From Sanderia malayensis (lineage: Eukaryota; Cnidaria; Scyphozoa; Semaeostomeae; Pelagiidae), in the NCBI GenBank assembly GCA_013076295.1, contig RQOL01000861.1:2852001-2916000 (forward strand): a stretch of DNA of 64,000 nt. The letters run 5' to 3'. The translations under genes were made by a program, and so were the position numbers. Shown here piece after piece: positions 1-13,800 of this stretch (position 1 is the stretch's first letter; each line of letters begins with the position of its first letter). Below the pieces are notes generated by a model that was given only the letters and a program-made list of their open reading frames with translations, ran no database searches and was not told the origin of the DNA.

Positions 1-1009
1 ACTGGATGACGTCATCACGGACCCATTAGCACTTGCTTCAGTGATTTTCAAAAAGTAGTCGGGAAATATAAGGTTCAAAACAACGTCATTAAATAATGCA
101 AGAAGTTATACTTTACAAATAAAAATCTTAACTTAACCAGTCTTAAAACATAGATCTCTGTAAGACTGTAAATGCAATATCGGCGAGGCTTAAAATATCA
201 AAATCGTTTAAACATAAAACAAAATATTAAAAAACGTTAGAAACTTCACAACTGGAATTGAAAATACAAATAGATAAGAAACCTTTATTACTTAATATTA
301 AAAACAAAATTCAAAGCGAATAAATATAAACGATTATAATATGAAACGTGAGGTAGATTTAACTCCACCTTATATATGTGACCATAACTTCAGTCTGCTA
401 GAAATTAAGACAACGGTCTTACCTTAATTGGTATAATTTTTCTACTCTTTGGATCTCATTATATAACTTAATTCTTAATTTCAATAACAGTCTAGATTTG
501 AAAAATAGCATCACAAAATTAGAAATATCTTTAAATTTCAATTGGTGAGAACAAAAGATATACATTGTACAAAACCTTAAAGAACACGAATTCATAGAAT
601 TCGTCCAAATTTAAAAATCCTATCTTGTTTATGAAATGGGTTATAATGACAATTGGCCACCGATTCAAATACCTTTATAAATTCTTTTCTCAATACTCTA
701 TCATGTTTATGTTTAATTTAGTGTATCATGCTTCTCTAAATTCTTTCATGAATGCAAACGATTCGTTCATAAATATCTTTATCAATGAGCAACGAGAAAT
801 TTAATTCATTCCTGTCAGTCGATGTTTGTAAATCTATTGTTTTAAGTTGTTCACCAAAAGCAAGCTGCTGATCTTTCATTTTCATCAATTTTCTAATCCA
901 CCATTGGCGAACTATGGTGATCATGCAGCAAGTTCTACGTCACACCGTGTTATAAGATACATTACTCTTTAATCGGAGAATTTTGACTCCAAGACATAAA
1001 TAACTCCAT
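1..1009. other. Collagen 3-prime UTR and downstream sequence
   Basis: No gene is supported here. It is AT-rich sequence downstream of the endostatin stop codon (1010-1012). A clear AATAAA on the minus strand lies at 284-289, and an ATTAAA variant near 800. The 62-codon minus ORF at 736-924 shows no family signature. Confidence 0.5.
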
Positions 1010-1808
1010 TTACCTTTTTTCTGGTTCAATTTGAATGCAAAGGACAGCTCGTTTTGTGTTGCACGAGAACAGCTCTTCATTCATAGCTGGCATGTAATTG
1101 TTCAATGACGATCCAGTTGCCTTGAGCGAGTCTTTAGATTGCCACCAACTTCGACAGTTGTATGATGACGAATGCGACATACCATCGGCATGGGAACCAT
1201 GCCAGATTCCTTTCGTTTGCCTTGAAAAAAATGAAAAAATAAGCTTTGAAATTTTAAATAACAGACTATCTCTGCATTGGACTGTAATCTTCGAATGCAA
1301 AGGACAAATACATTCTGTTTAACGAAAGCAGTGCAATAAAAATATAGATTAGAATCATAATAACATACCATCTGGGGCTGTCCCTGATACTACTACCATC
1401 GAAGGAATAAATAGGAATACTTGGGTTGAACGCAGCGTATGTTGTTGCGTTAAAAGGATCAAGCCATGAAGAGAACATTTGCATTCCCTAAACAACAACA
1501 TCAAAAAGAATTAGTCAAGACAACAGTGAATGAAATTCATCTTCATTAATGCTGCATTGCATGAAGTACTAAAAGCTAGAAGTGGTAAAATATCGTATCA
1601 ATGATGTTAATACCTTCAAATTGACGACTGGTAATGAATGATATTTGCGTGGAACAACATTTTTGATACTCTTCATCTTATCAGACAAGAATGCACGATA
1701 ATTGCCTCTTATTCCGTTCCTGTACGCCTGCTGATAGCACTGATAATCAACTCCAGATCTCCCACCCATGTTGCCTGACAGTGGATTGTTCAAAGCCACA
1801 AGTCTCAG
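1010..1808 (-). other. Endostatin domain (three exons)
   Basis: Exons 1808-1614, 1487-1369 and 1220-1010 encode LRLVALNNPLSGNMGG, GVDYQCYQQAYRNGIRGNYR, AFLSDKMKSIKNVV, PVVNLK, SSWLDPF, IYSFDGSSIRDSPRWQTKG, IWHGSHADGM, YNCRSWW, LFSCNTKRAVLCIQIEPEKR and stop. These match, in order, the human endostatin landmarks [63 protein letters not shown] and YIVLCIEN. All four disulfide cysteines are present. The N-terminal His residues that bind zinc in human endostatin are absent, although the Asp of SFDG remains. The only non-phase-0 intron in the gene (phase 2) splits a Trp codon here. Confidence 0.95.
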
Positions 1809-4800
1809 CTGCGTGCGATAGAAAACAAGTATATCAGTGTACTGATTTCTAACAGTTCACATTTTGGTCATCATATCATTGGTTTTAGCTAGTTTGAATA
1901 TGCAAACAAAAAAGAACACGACGTCAACAGATTAAACATGCCATCGCCCTACTAAATCCACTCTTTAAGTTAATCAATATAACTCACAAAGGGTCTCTTT
2001 GGAAATATCCCAGCAACTGGAAGCATGATATTTTGAAGGACAGCCGGTGTGGTCTGAAAAAGACGACAAAATGATCAAAATAAAAAAATCATGGGCACTG
2101 GACATCACATGTGTTAAAAAAAGTTATGTAAACGTGAAGATGTCTTAATAAAGTCTTCAAAATCTTACAACTAGTGGCTGATCGGTTGCTTGGATGGCTC
2201 GCTTGAAAGGAGGTTCATAAGACGATTCGCCGAAACCAGATAGCGTGAGCTTCGAAAGGAAAACAACGGCCACGTTAATACAAAACCAATGTACAGTCAT
2301 TAAATATACGTAAATAAATAAACTTGCTTTATGCATCGTCCTAAAAATACCCTCACCAGTTTCCACTTTCGCCTTGTTTTTATATAAACATCATCTGTAG
2401 TTGCCAGAAGAACCATTTGTCCAACTTTAAACATGTCAAACATCGACTGCATGTCCTCCACTCCAAGTAAAGTGATGATCTGAAGAAAAAGCCAATTTCC
2501 TTTATAAAATACGTCCATTATAAAGGAACATTGAATAGCGAAAAGGTAACCGAGAACCAAGCAACTTACCCGATTGCCTCCAGACCCAGGTGCCCCAGGT
2601 CTTCCGGCTGCTCCTCTTGGTCCACGTTCACCCTTCACTCCTTTTTCTGGGCCTTTCAGAGAAGGGCCAAATAAAACACTAGTGCTTCCCTTCTCTCCTT
2701 TTCTGCCAGGATATCCTTGGTCTCCTTTTATGCCCAGGCCCACGTAACCACGCTCACCTTGGAGACCACGTTCACCTTTTGGGCCGACTACTACTTTAAC
2801 CTAGAAGCACAAGAATCATTCGCTGGTTTCATTAATCATTTCATCAATAACTCACGACTTCATCAATAGAAAACTCAGTTGAAAAATCATGATATCTGCA
2901 GGCTGACTTACACTGGGGGTCGGTGCTGGTTTACCAGGTGGTCCAACTGGTCCACGTGGCCCACGTGGTCCAACAGGGCCAACACGCCCATTTAATCCTT
3001 TTATGATGGTCACTTTGCCTGGTCGTCCAATTTCACCCTACAGCATAAATAAAACAATGATCTTGATTATATCTTTCTTAACGCAAATGTCTTAGAAACG
3101 CATCCCTTTTTGAAAATGATAGAAAAAAAATCTTACACTTTCTCCTTTTGGTCCAACGGGCCCCGCGGGACCGACGAGGCCATTATCTCCCTGAAATCAA
3201 TAACATATTGCCATAATTAAAACAAAAACTCTAATAAAAAGCTATAACTAAATAACAAGCCAAAAAATAGGAGCAAAACGATTAGGCTAAGAAAGATAAC
3301 TAGTAGCTCTGCTCCAATTAGGATAAGAAAAATAAGTAGTACATTTCTTCAGTATCAGAACACCGACCTTAGCACCGCGTATACCTTGAGAGCCATCATT
3401 GCCTTTTTCGCCATTTCTACCATCAATGCCCTGAAAAATACAAGCAGATAAGCAACAATGATTGCAACTTCCATTCCATGAAAAAACGATGGCAATGAAA
3501 GCAGGATCACATATTAAACACAAAAATCATAGAAACAAAAATATCACTCACATTGCTGCCATCCTTTCCGTTAGGTCCACGTGGACCTGGAGCTCCTTGT
3601 GGTCCTATTGGCCCAACCAATCCATCATGTCCCTTCTCACCCTTTTTACCAATCAGTCCTCTTGGTCCAGCAGGTCCTGCTCGCCCAGCTTCACCCTTTA
3701 ACCCAGGCTGACCTTTGATACCATCGAATCCAGGAAACCCATGGGTCCCAGGCCTACCGGCAGACCCACGTTCCCCCTTTCTGCCAGGAATTCCCTTTGA
3801 ACAAAAATATCACCAATCAAACAGTTGCTAAACACAACATGACGTCAATCCACATAAAAGAAATAAAACTGCTATGCGTACCATTAGACCAGGCAAACCG
3901 ATATTGCCTTTGTCACCCTAAAAATGAATTAAATAAACTTCAGATAGAAGAAAAAGACATAGCAACAAAATAACATAATAGGCAAAGAACAACAGTTGCC
4001 GTTGAATCAAGCTATGCAAAATGCTCAAATTGTTCGTATTTCAACCTCTCGACAAAAATAAATAGATAAACAGTCAACAATAATATAAAAACATTCGTCG
4101 TTGTTCGCGGGACATTTTCACGCACTTAGGTTAGCAAACAAAGCACGAAAACCTTATGAAAAGACCACTGCAAAAATGGGCATGACCTGAAACAGTTCGG
4201 CCATCTTGTGTAACGCTATTATGTTATCTTGATAGCAAATAGAGCATTCATACATAACTATAAGGCATGTCTGCACGAATAAGGCATAACGAAGGTAGTA
4301 TAGTATAACCAGATACGAGTCACATACTTTAATTCCGGAACCAATTTCTCCCTTCTGTCCTTGTTCTCCCTTTAATCCGTCTCTTCCAGGGAAGCCAACA
4401 TCTCCCCGTTGTCCTTTCTCTCCCGCAGGACCAAAATCACCAGGGGCACCATCTCTTCCAGGAAACCCCTGTGTCCCAGTCACACCTCTGGGTCCAACGT
4501 CACCAGGCAAACCATTAATTCCTCTCGCACCCTGATCTCCTTTCGCCCCCTTGGCACCGTTTGAACATCTACCGCATAGAAACCTGCCCGGAGTGCTTCT
4601 CTGAAAAATAGAATGTTAATTGTTTATGAGAAAGTGACAAAAGTTTAATTCAGCGTAATATAATAATAATAATAATTTCTTTATTTAAAGTTGGCGTTGG
4701 ATATAGCACTTGGCTAATTAATGCCAACTATTAAACTTTATTGAATAAATGATGAAAATGATGAATATCAGTGAAAGCTAAAAGCAAATAATATATTACC

Positions 4801-7800
4801 AATAGATGTATGGCCGGTGGCTAAAAAAAGAGAAGTGGTTGGTTAACTAAATAGTTTAAATCCAGCACAAATCATAATTGTCAAATAAAAGAATCAGTTA
4901 ATCAAATGCGATAGCGAGATCAATCTACTTACTCCAGCATCTCCAACCATTTCAAACCCTTCACCAGTTTCACCAGTTCGAGCACCATCCTAGACAAAAA
5001 AGCAGAAAAAAACATATTATACAAGTAAATGATGGTTCACCTTAGAATAACAAACTGTCATGGCTCAAAAATTGAAGGTCAAGTACGCACAGGTGATATG
5101 TCGTCTACTCTGAACAAACATACTCCATACATGATAGGGACAAGGAGACCCTCAAGAGGATATAATAGTGATTAATATGGAATATGGAGAATAACTTACC
5201 GAAGATCCTTTTTCGTTCAAAATCATCTGCAAAATTAGTAGTACATTTACTAACATCCAATTGTTAAATTTACATTAATGCAACTTTAGACAACATATCC
5301 CAAGATGAATTATCCCAAGAAAAATGTGTTTCATTGCTAAGAACCAATATGGGCTCTATGTAAAAGTCTAGGTTTTTATATGCGGGTTTTTACTGTAATC
5401 ACAGCTTCAATAACAAGCAGCTTTATTGAAACCTACTTCTGACACAAAGTCTTCAAACTCGCTCTTTGATAATTTATCTCCTTTATCACCCTTTTGTCCC
5501 TGTAACGAAAAAGGCAATACACATATAGTGATGAAATATAAAGATGGTTGCACTACAAATTGAAACGAATTTTATATTGCATGATACAAGTGGTTACCTT
5601 CTGTCCAGAAATAATTATACGTGCACCCTGATGAAAAAAGAGTCGCTTTCAGAAATGAACTATATACTAGCAATTCAACACTTGCATAAAAAAATGAACC
5701 AAAAGTTTATAGATTGGTGGTGTGCTTCTTTCTTACCTTGGGACCAATGGGACCACGCCTTCCACTGTCACCAGTTGCACCTTTGTTTCCCTTGATTCCT
5801 TGTGAGCCCTTCAAACAAAGCGATGGATAAATAATCTTCGCTGTCAGGTCGTAATTATAAAAACTACAATATATATTTTGACGATAAACAGGATGTTTAC
5901 CTTAGCACCGGAAAAACCACGAAGACCAATTTTACCCTGAAAATAAATCAATTTGTTTCATCACCTTAGCAAATTATAAGTCAGAAATATATCACAAATT
6001 TAGACTGATCGATGTTCTAAGATACAGAGTAATAATGCAACCTAACTTACTTCGGGACCAGGTTTTCCATGTGGACCAAGCGGACCTGGTTCACCTTCGC
6101 GTCCCTCCATTCCCTTCTGTCCTTTCATACCTTGAAAGCCCCGTTCCCCCTGCAACAGGCAGAAGAGTTGCTTAAACTGAATATCAACAACGACAGATCA
6201 CGCGAAGTCTCAAGAACAGCATAGCAGGCACCCTAGTTTTAGTAAACGTACAAGGGGGATAAGAGACATTCATGGGCAATTCTTCTACAATCGCAGTGTT
6301 GACAACAGTAAAAATATAAACGTTTAAGTGGAGTAAAAGCAAGTGGTATTGTTTACCTTGAAGCCCGCAAATCCTTGGGGTCCTCGTGGACCAGGCTCTC
6401 CCTAAAGACGAAAAATGAAAACAATAAATACAAGCTACCATCAATACAAGATCATAGCCTGATTTACTATTTATCATGCTTGCTGCTTACCGTTGCTATC
6501 AAAGCAAAGCATGTTGAGAAAACGAAGCAAAATGAAAATAATATTCTCATATCTGCACCAGGGTTCCCTGGCACTGAAGAAGTGAAGTCAATCAAAGATG
6601 GCAGATGACCATCTCAGACATTCATGAATATTAAACGGACCAACTAATGATAGGATAAGTCAAGCTAAGAAGCGGATCTTTGGGTATTAAAAAAGATCTT
6701 AAGGTTTCATTGGACTTGCTGAAGCTCAAAGCTTCTTTTTGTAGTGCTGACGTTAAAGAATTTTAAGTAAATATTCTGCGGCTATCCGGAACAGTGTCAA
6801 GTTAAACTGCCGCGGCAAAACGGGAATAAACGTACAAAGTGTAAGAAATGAAGTGTAGAAATGTCGAGATTCAAGCAATATGGACAAGCATGCAATGCAA
6901 GCGTCTGGCAGGGACGAGGGGTTCGGCCACGTAGCTTACCACATATCATCAGACAGATAGTGGTATTAAAACGAGAAATGAAAGATATAAAGCCACTATT
7001 AGACGATTCTTATTGCTAATACATTAGGATTAAACCTATCTAGGGTGTGGCAAAGAGTAGCTCAATACACCATTGTTTCCAAATTAAGAGATGGCTAAAT
7101 ATTCACGAAATTAAAAACTCGCCAACTCCAAAACATTAACTTTATCTCCGAAGGGAAATTTTGATGAATAGAGAGGCATTTTCAGCAAAGTCACAAAGAA
7201 AACCGACGATTTAAGGCAATAATGGTTATAACAATATTTTACTCTGTAAAATAATAAAATCGTATGCTTACTTTTAGGCCTTTTTCATTTCCACACATTG
7301 AGCCAATGGAATCGGTCATATCCACTGACGATTCCTGCAAAAATGAAAAGTAAAAACCTCTACTAATGTCACAGTGACATGTAAACACGAGGCAGGAATA
7401 CATGGGAAGGACTCGCCCTGGTACCCAGAGAGATAATTCTTGTTTGCGACTACATATGAGGAAATTAGATCTTGTCAACATATCATCATTCCGCAGTAAG
7501 GTGGTGGGCAATAGATTGGGGGAAGCTTTAAAGCGTTATGTGGAGAACAAGCCCTCATACAAGCCACTATGAAATGAAGTGCATGACAAAAACACTGCGT
7601 TTCAGGCCCTGTTAATCCTGTTAAAGGTTGGCCCTCCTTCGAGTTAGCGCGGTCTCGATCACAAGGGTCCTATCTACATGTAATCGCAATCACATATCCC
7701 ATAAAGTCCCTTATTGATACATAGAACTCGGAAAAAATATCTATCTGGGGCAAGAGGGATATCCCTCCTCATGTTATCAGGCCCTTACGTTTCATACAGA

Positions 7801-10800
7801 AAAACATTATACCAACATGATATACTATCATTATCATCACCTTCATCAGCTTATCAATAGCAGGATCAACATAGGAATCCTTGGAACAACAGCCCTTTCC
7901 AGTTGGTCCACGTTCTCCTGGGTCTCCCTTATCACCTTTCAAAAGCCCTTTCACTAATGGCCAACCTATTCCAGATGAATCCTGGAAAAGAAAGATATTA
8001 AAAGTGAAAAATGAAGGGAGAGGAAGAATCAGTAACTAAATTGACAAAAAACTAATAATAAAAAAGAATCAATAAAATAAAATATTCATTGGATACCGTA
8101 GTTGGTTGAGTGGTGGAAAATGGCTTGGACTCATTAACAGATGTGCCAGGTTCAGTAGTAGAAAGTTGCTCAATCGAACCTTCAGTAGTAGCTGGTCTCG
8201 TTGTAAAAAAAGCTGCAGTGCTATCTTCTATTTCAACTTCAGGGTCAGTCCTTGGTGCACCAGTTAGATGCTTGGTGGTAGAATGAACAAAGGATGGAGT
8301 AGTGACTGCCTTCTTCGTAGGTGGAGCTGCAGTGCTTTCATGTTCTTCAATGTCAGAAGTGGTTAATGCTTCCGTTGGACGTTTCATTGTAGCTTCTACT
8401 TTAGCTTCAGTAGTGACTGCCTTCTTCGTAGGTGGAGCTGCAGTGCTTTCATCTACTTCATTTTCAAAGGCAGTGGTTGGTGCTTCCGTTGGACGTTTCG
8501 TTGTAGCTTCTACTTTAGCTGCAGTAGTGACTGCCTTCTTCGTAGGTGGAGCTGCAGTGCTTTCATCTTCCTCAATTTCAGGAGAAGTGGTTGGTGCTTC
8601 CGTTGGACGTTTCGTTGAAGCTTCTACTTTAGCTTCAGTAGTGACTGCCTTCTTCGTGGGTGGAGCTGCAGTGCTTTCATCTTCCTCCATTTCAGGAGAA
8701 GTGGTTGGTGCTTCCGTTGGACGTTTCGTTGAAGCTTCTACTTTAGCTTCAGTAGTGACTGCCTTCTTCGTAGGTGGAGCTGCAGTGCTTTCATCTTCTT
8801 CAATTTCAGGAGCAGTGGTTGGTGCTTCCGTTGGACGTTTCGTTGTAGCTTCTACTTCAGCTTCATTAGTGACAGCTTTCGTCGTGGGTGGAGCTGCAGT
8901 GCTTTCATCTTCCTCAATTTCAGGAGTAGTGCTTGGTGCTTCTGTTGGACGTTTCGTTGTAGCTTCTACTTTAGCTTTAGTAGCGACTGCCTTCTTCGTA
9001 GGTAGAGCTGCAGTGCTTTCATCTACTTCATTTTCAGGAGCAGTGGTTGGTGCTTCCGTTGGACGTTTCGTTGTAGCTTCTACTTTAGCTGCAGTAGTGA
9101 CTGCCTTCTTCGTAGGTGGAGCTGCAGTGCTTTCATCTTCCTCAATTTCAGGAGAAGTGGTTGGTGCTTCCGTTGGACGTTTCGTTGAAGCTTCTACTTT
9201 AGCTTCAGTAGTGACTGCCTTCTTCGTAGGTGTTGCTGCAGGGCTTTCATCTTCTTCAATTTCAGGAGCAGTGCTTGGTGCTTCCGTTGGACGTTTCGTT
9301 GAAGCTTCTACTTTAGCTTCAGTAGTGACTGCCTTCTTCGTAGGTGGAGCTGCAGTGCTTTCATCTTCTTCAATTTCAGGAGCAGTGCTTGGTGCTTCCG
9401 TTGGACGTTTGGTCGTAGCTTCTACTTTAGCTTTAGTAGTGACTGCCTTCTTCGTAGGTGTAGCTGCAGTGCTTTCATCTTCTTCAACTTCAGGAGCAGT
9501 GGTTGGTGCTTCCGTTGGACGTTTCGTTGTAGCTTCTACTTCAGCTTCATTAGTGACAGCTTTCGTCGTGGGTGGAGCTGCAGTGCTTTCATCTTCCTCA
9601 ATTTCAGGAGCAGTGCTTGGTGCTTCTGTTGGACGTTTCGTTGTAGCTTCTACTTTAGCTTTAGTAGCGACTGCCTTCTTCGTAGGTAGAGCTGCAGTGC
9701 TTTCATCTACTTCATTTTCAGGAGCAGTGGTTGGTGCTTCTGTTGGACGTTTCGTTGTAGCTTCTACTTTAGCTTCAGTAGTGACTGCCTTCTTCGTAGG
9801 TGGAGCTGCAGTGCTTTCATCTACTTCATTTTCAGGAACAGTGGTTGGTGCTTCAGTTGGACGTTTCGTTGTAGCTTCTACTTTAGCTTTAGTAGCAACT
9901 GCCTTCTTCGTAGGTAGAGCTGCAGTGCTTTCATCTACTTCATTTTCAGGAACAGTGGTTGGTGCTTCTGTTGGGCGTTTCGTTGTAGCTTCTACTTTAG
10001 CTTTAGTAGCGACTGCCTTCTTCGTAGGTAGAGCTGCAGTGCTTTCATCTACTTCACTTTCAGGAGCAGTGGTTGGTGCTTCTGTTGGACGTTTCGTTGT
10101 AGCTTCTACTTTAGCTTCAGTAGGGACTGCCTTCTTCGTAGGTAGAGCTGCAGTGCTTTCATCTACTTCATTTTCAGGAACAGTGGTTGGTGCTTCTGTT
10201 GGACGTTTCGTTGTAGCTTCTACTTTAGCTTTAGTAGCGACTGCCTTCTTCGTAGGTAGAGCTGCAGTGCTTTCATCTACTTCATTTTCAGGAGCAGTGG
10301 TTGGTGCTTCTGTTGGACGTTTCGTTGTAGCTTCTACTTTAGCTTCAGTAGTGACTGCCTTCTTCGTAGGTAGAGCTGCAGTGCTTTCATCTTCTTCAAT
10401 TTCAGGAGCAGTGCTTGGTGCTTCTGTTGGACGTTTCGTTGTAGCTTCTACTTTAGCTTTAGTAGCGACTGCCTTCTTCGTAGGTGGAGCTGCAGTGCTT
10501 TCATCTACTTCATTTTCAGGAACAGTGGTTGGTGCTTCTGTTGGACGTTTCGTTGTAGCTTCTACTTTAGCTTTAGTAGCGACTGCCTTCTTCGTAGGTA
10601 GAGCTGCAGTCTTTTCATTCTACTTCATTTTCAGGAGCAATGGTTGGTGCTTTCTGTTGGACGTTTCGTTGTAGCTTCTACTTTAGCTGCAGTAGTGACT
10701 GCCTTCTTCGTAGGTGGAGCTGCAGTGCTTTCATCTTCCTCAATTTCAGGAGAAGTGGTTGGTGCTTCCGTTGGACGTTTCGTTGTACCTTCTACTTTAG

Positions 10801-13800
10801 CTTCAGTAGTGACTGCCTTCTTCGTAGGTGTAGCTGCAGTGCTTTTATTTTCTTCAATTTCAGGAGCAGTGCTTGGCGCTTCCGTTGGACGTATCGTTGT
10901 AGCTACAACTTTAGCTTCAGTAGTGACTGCCTTCTTCGTAGGTGGAGCTGCAGTGCTTTCATGTTCTTCAATTTCAGAAGTGGTTGGTGCTTCCGTTGGA
11001 CGTTTCGTTGAAGCTTCTACTTTAGCTTCAGTAGTGACTGCCTTATTCGTAGGTGGAGCTGCAGTGCTTTCATCTTCTTCAACTTCAGGAGCAGTGGTTG
11101 GTGCTTCCGTTGGACGTTTCGTTGTAGCTTCTACTTCAGCTTCATTAGTGACAGCTTTCGTCGTGGGTGGAGCTGCAGTGCTTTCATCTTCCTCAATTTC
11201 AGGAGCAGTGCTTGGTGCTTCTGTTGGACGTTTCGTTGTAGCTTCTACTTTAGCTTTAGTAGCGACTGCCTTCTTCGTAGGTAGAGCTGCAGTGCTTTCA
11301 TCTACTTCATTTTCAGGAGCAGTGGTTGGTGCTTCTGTTGGACGTTTCGTTGTAGCTTCTACTTTAGCTTCAGTAGGGACTGCCTTCTTCGTAGGTAGAG
11401 CTGCAGTGCTTTCATCTACTTCATTTTCAGGAACAGTGGTTGGTGCTTCTGTTGGACGTTTCGTTGTAGCTTCTACTTTAGCTTTAGTAGCGACTGCCTT
11501 CTTCGTAGGTAGAGCTGCAGTGCTTTCATCTACTTCATTTTCAGGAGCAGTGGTTGGTGCTTCTGTTGGACGTTTCGTTGTAGCTTCTACTTTAGCTTCA
11601 GTAGTGACTGCCTTCTTCGTAGGTAGAGCTGCAGTGCTTTCATCTTCTTCAATTTCAGGAGCAGTGCTTGGTGCTTCTGTTGGACGTTTCGTTGTAGCTT
11701 CTACTTTAGCTTTAGTAGCGACTGCCTTCTTCGTAGGTGGAGCTGCAGTGCTTTCATCTACTTCATTTTCAGGAACAGTGGTTGGTGCTTCTGTTGGACG
11801 TTTCGTTGTAGCTTCTACTTTAGCTTTAGTAGCGACTGCCTTCTTCGTAGGTAGAGCTGCAGTGCTTTCATCTACTTCATTTTCAGGAGCAATGGTTGGT
11901 GCTTCTGTTGGACGTTTCGTTGTAGCTTCTACTTTAGCTGCAGTAGTGACTGCCTTCTTCGTAGGTGGAGCTGCAGTGCTTTCATCTTCCTCAATTTCAG
12001 GAGAAGTGGTTGGTGCTTCCGTTGGACGTTTCGTTGTACCTTCTACTTTAGCTTCAGTAGTGACTGCCTTCTTCGTAGGTGTAGCTGCAGTGCTTTTATT
12101 TTCTTCAATTTCAGGAGCAGTGCTTGGCGCTTCCGTTGGACGTATCGTTGTAGCTACAACTTTAGCTTCAGTAGTGACTGCCTTCTTCGTAGGTGGAGCT
12201 GCAGTGCTTTCATGTTCTTCAATTTCAGAAGTGGTTGGTGCTTCCGTTGGACGTTTCGTTGAAGCTTCTACTTTAGCTTCAGTAGTGACTGCCTTATTCG
12301 TAGGTGGAGCTGCAGTGCTTTCATCTTCTTCAATTTCAGGAGCAGTGCTTGGTGCTTCCGTTGGACGTTTGGTCGTAGCTTCTACTTTAGCTTTAGTAGT
12401 GACTGCCTTCTTCGTAGGTGTAGCTGCAGTGCTTTCATCTTCTTCAACTTCAGGAGCAGTGGTTGGTGCTTCCGTTGGACGTTTCGTTGTAGCTTCTACT
12501 TCAGCTTCATTAGTGACAGCTTTCGTCGTGGGTGGAGCTGCAGTGCTTTCATCTTCCTCAATTTCAGGAGTAGTGCTTGGTGCTTCTGTTGGACGTTTCG
12601 TTGTAGCTTCTACTTTAGATTTAGTAGCGACTGCCTTCTTCGTAGGTAGAGCTGCAGTGCTTTCATCTACTTCATTTTCAGGAACAGTGGTTGGTGCTTC
12701 TGTTGGACGTTTCGTTGTAGCTTCTACTTTAGCTTTAGTAGCGACTGCCTTCTTCGTAGGTAGAGCTGCAGTGCTTTCATCTACTTCATTTTCAGGAACA
12801 GTGGTTGGTGCTTCTGTTGGACGTTTCGTTGTAGCTTCTACTTTAGCTTTAGTAGCGACTGCCTTCTTCGTGGGTAGAGCTGCAGTGCTTTCATCTACTT
12901 CACTTTCAGGAGCAGTGGTTGGTGCTTCTGTTGGACGTTTCGTTGTAGCTTCTACTTTAGCTTCAGTAGTGACTGCCTTCTTCGTAGGTAGAGCTGCAGT
13001 GCTTTCATCTACTTCATTTTCAGGAACAGTGGTTGGTGCTTCTGTTGGACGTTTCGTTGTAGCTTCTACTTTAGCTTTAGTAGCGACTGCCTTCTTCGTA
13101 GGTAGAGCTGCAGTGCTTTCATCTTCTTCAATTTCAGGAGCAGTGGTTGGTGCTTCTGTTGGACGTTTCGTTGTAGATTCTACTTTAGCTTTAGTAGTAA
13201 CTGCCTTCTTCGTAGGTAGAGCTGCAGTGCTTTCATCTACTTCATTTTCAGGAACAGTGGTTGGTGCTTCTGTTGGACGTTTCGTTGTAGCTTCTACTTT
13301 AGCTTTAGTAGCGACTGCCTTCTTCGTAGGTAGAGCTGCAGTGCTTTCATCTACTTCATTTTCAGGAACAGTGGTTGGTGCTTCTGTTGGACGTTTCGTT
13401 GTAGCTTCTACTTTAGCTTCAGTAGTGACTGCCTTCTTCGTAGGTAGAGCTGCAGTGCTTTCATCTTCTTCAATTTCAGGAGCAGTGCTTGGTGCTTCTG
13501 TTGGACGTTTCGTTGTAGCTTCTACTTTAGCTTCAGTAGTGACTGCTTTCTTCGTAGGTAGAGCTGCAGTGCTTTCATCTACTTCATTTTCAGGAACAGT
13601 GGTTGGTGCTTCTGTTGGACGTTTCGTTGTAGCTTCTACTTTAGCTTCAGTAGTAACTGCCTTCTTCGTAGGTGGAGCTGCAGTGCTTTCATCCACTTCA
13701 TTTTCAGGAACAGTGGTTGGTGCTTCTGTTGGACGTTTCGTTGTAGCTTCTACTTTAGCTTTAGTAGTGACTGCCTTCTTCGTAGGTAGAGCTGCAGTGC

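Noticed and set aside
6375..6608. Plus ORF containing APGFPGTEE, superficially collagen-like
   Set aside because: It is the antisense of the signal-peptide exon and its leader; only one such motif, and no Gly-X-Y run.
8302..10674. 790-codon plus-strand ORF of hydrophobic Val/Ala/Ser/Gly repeats
   Set aside because: It is the antisense of the collagen repeat exon. A 114-bp unit keeps the opposite strand open automatically, and there are no independent gene signals.
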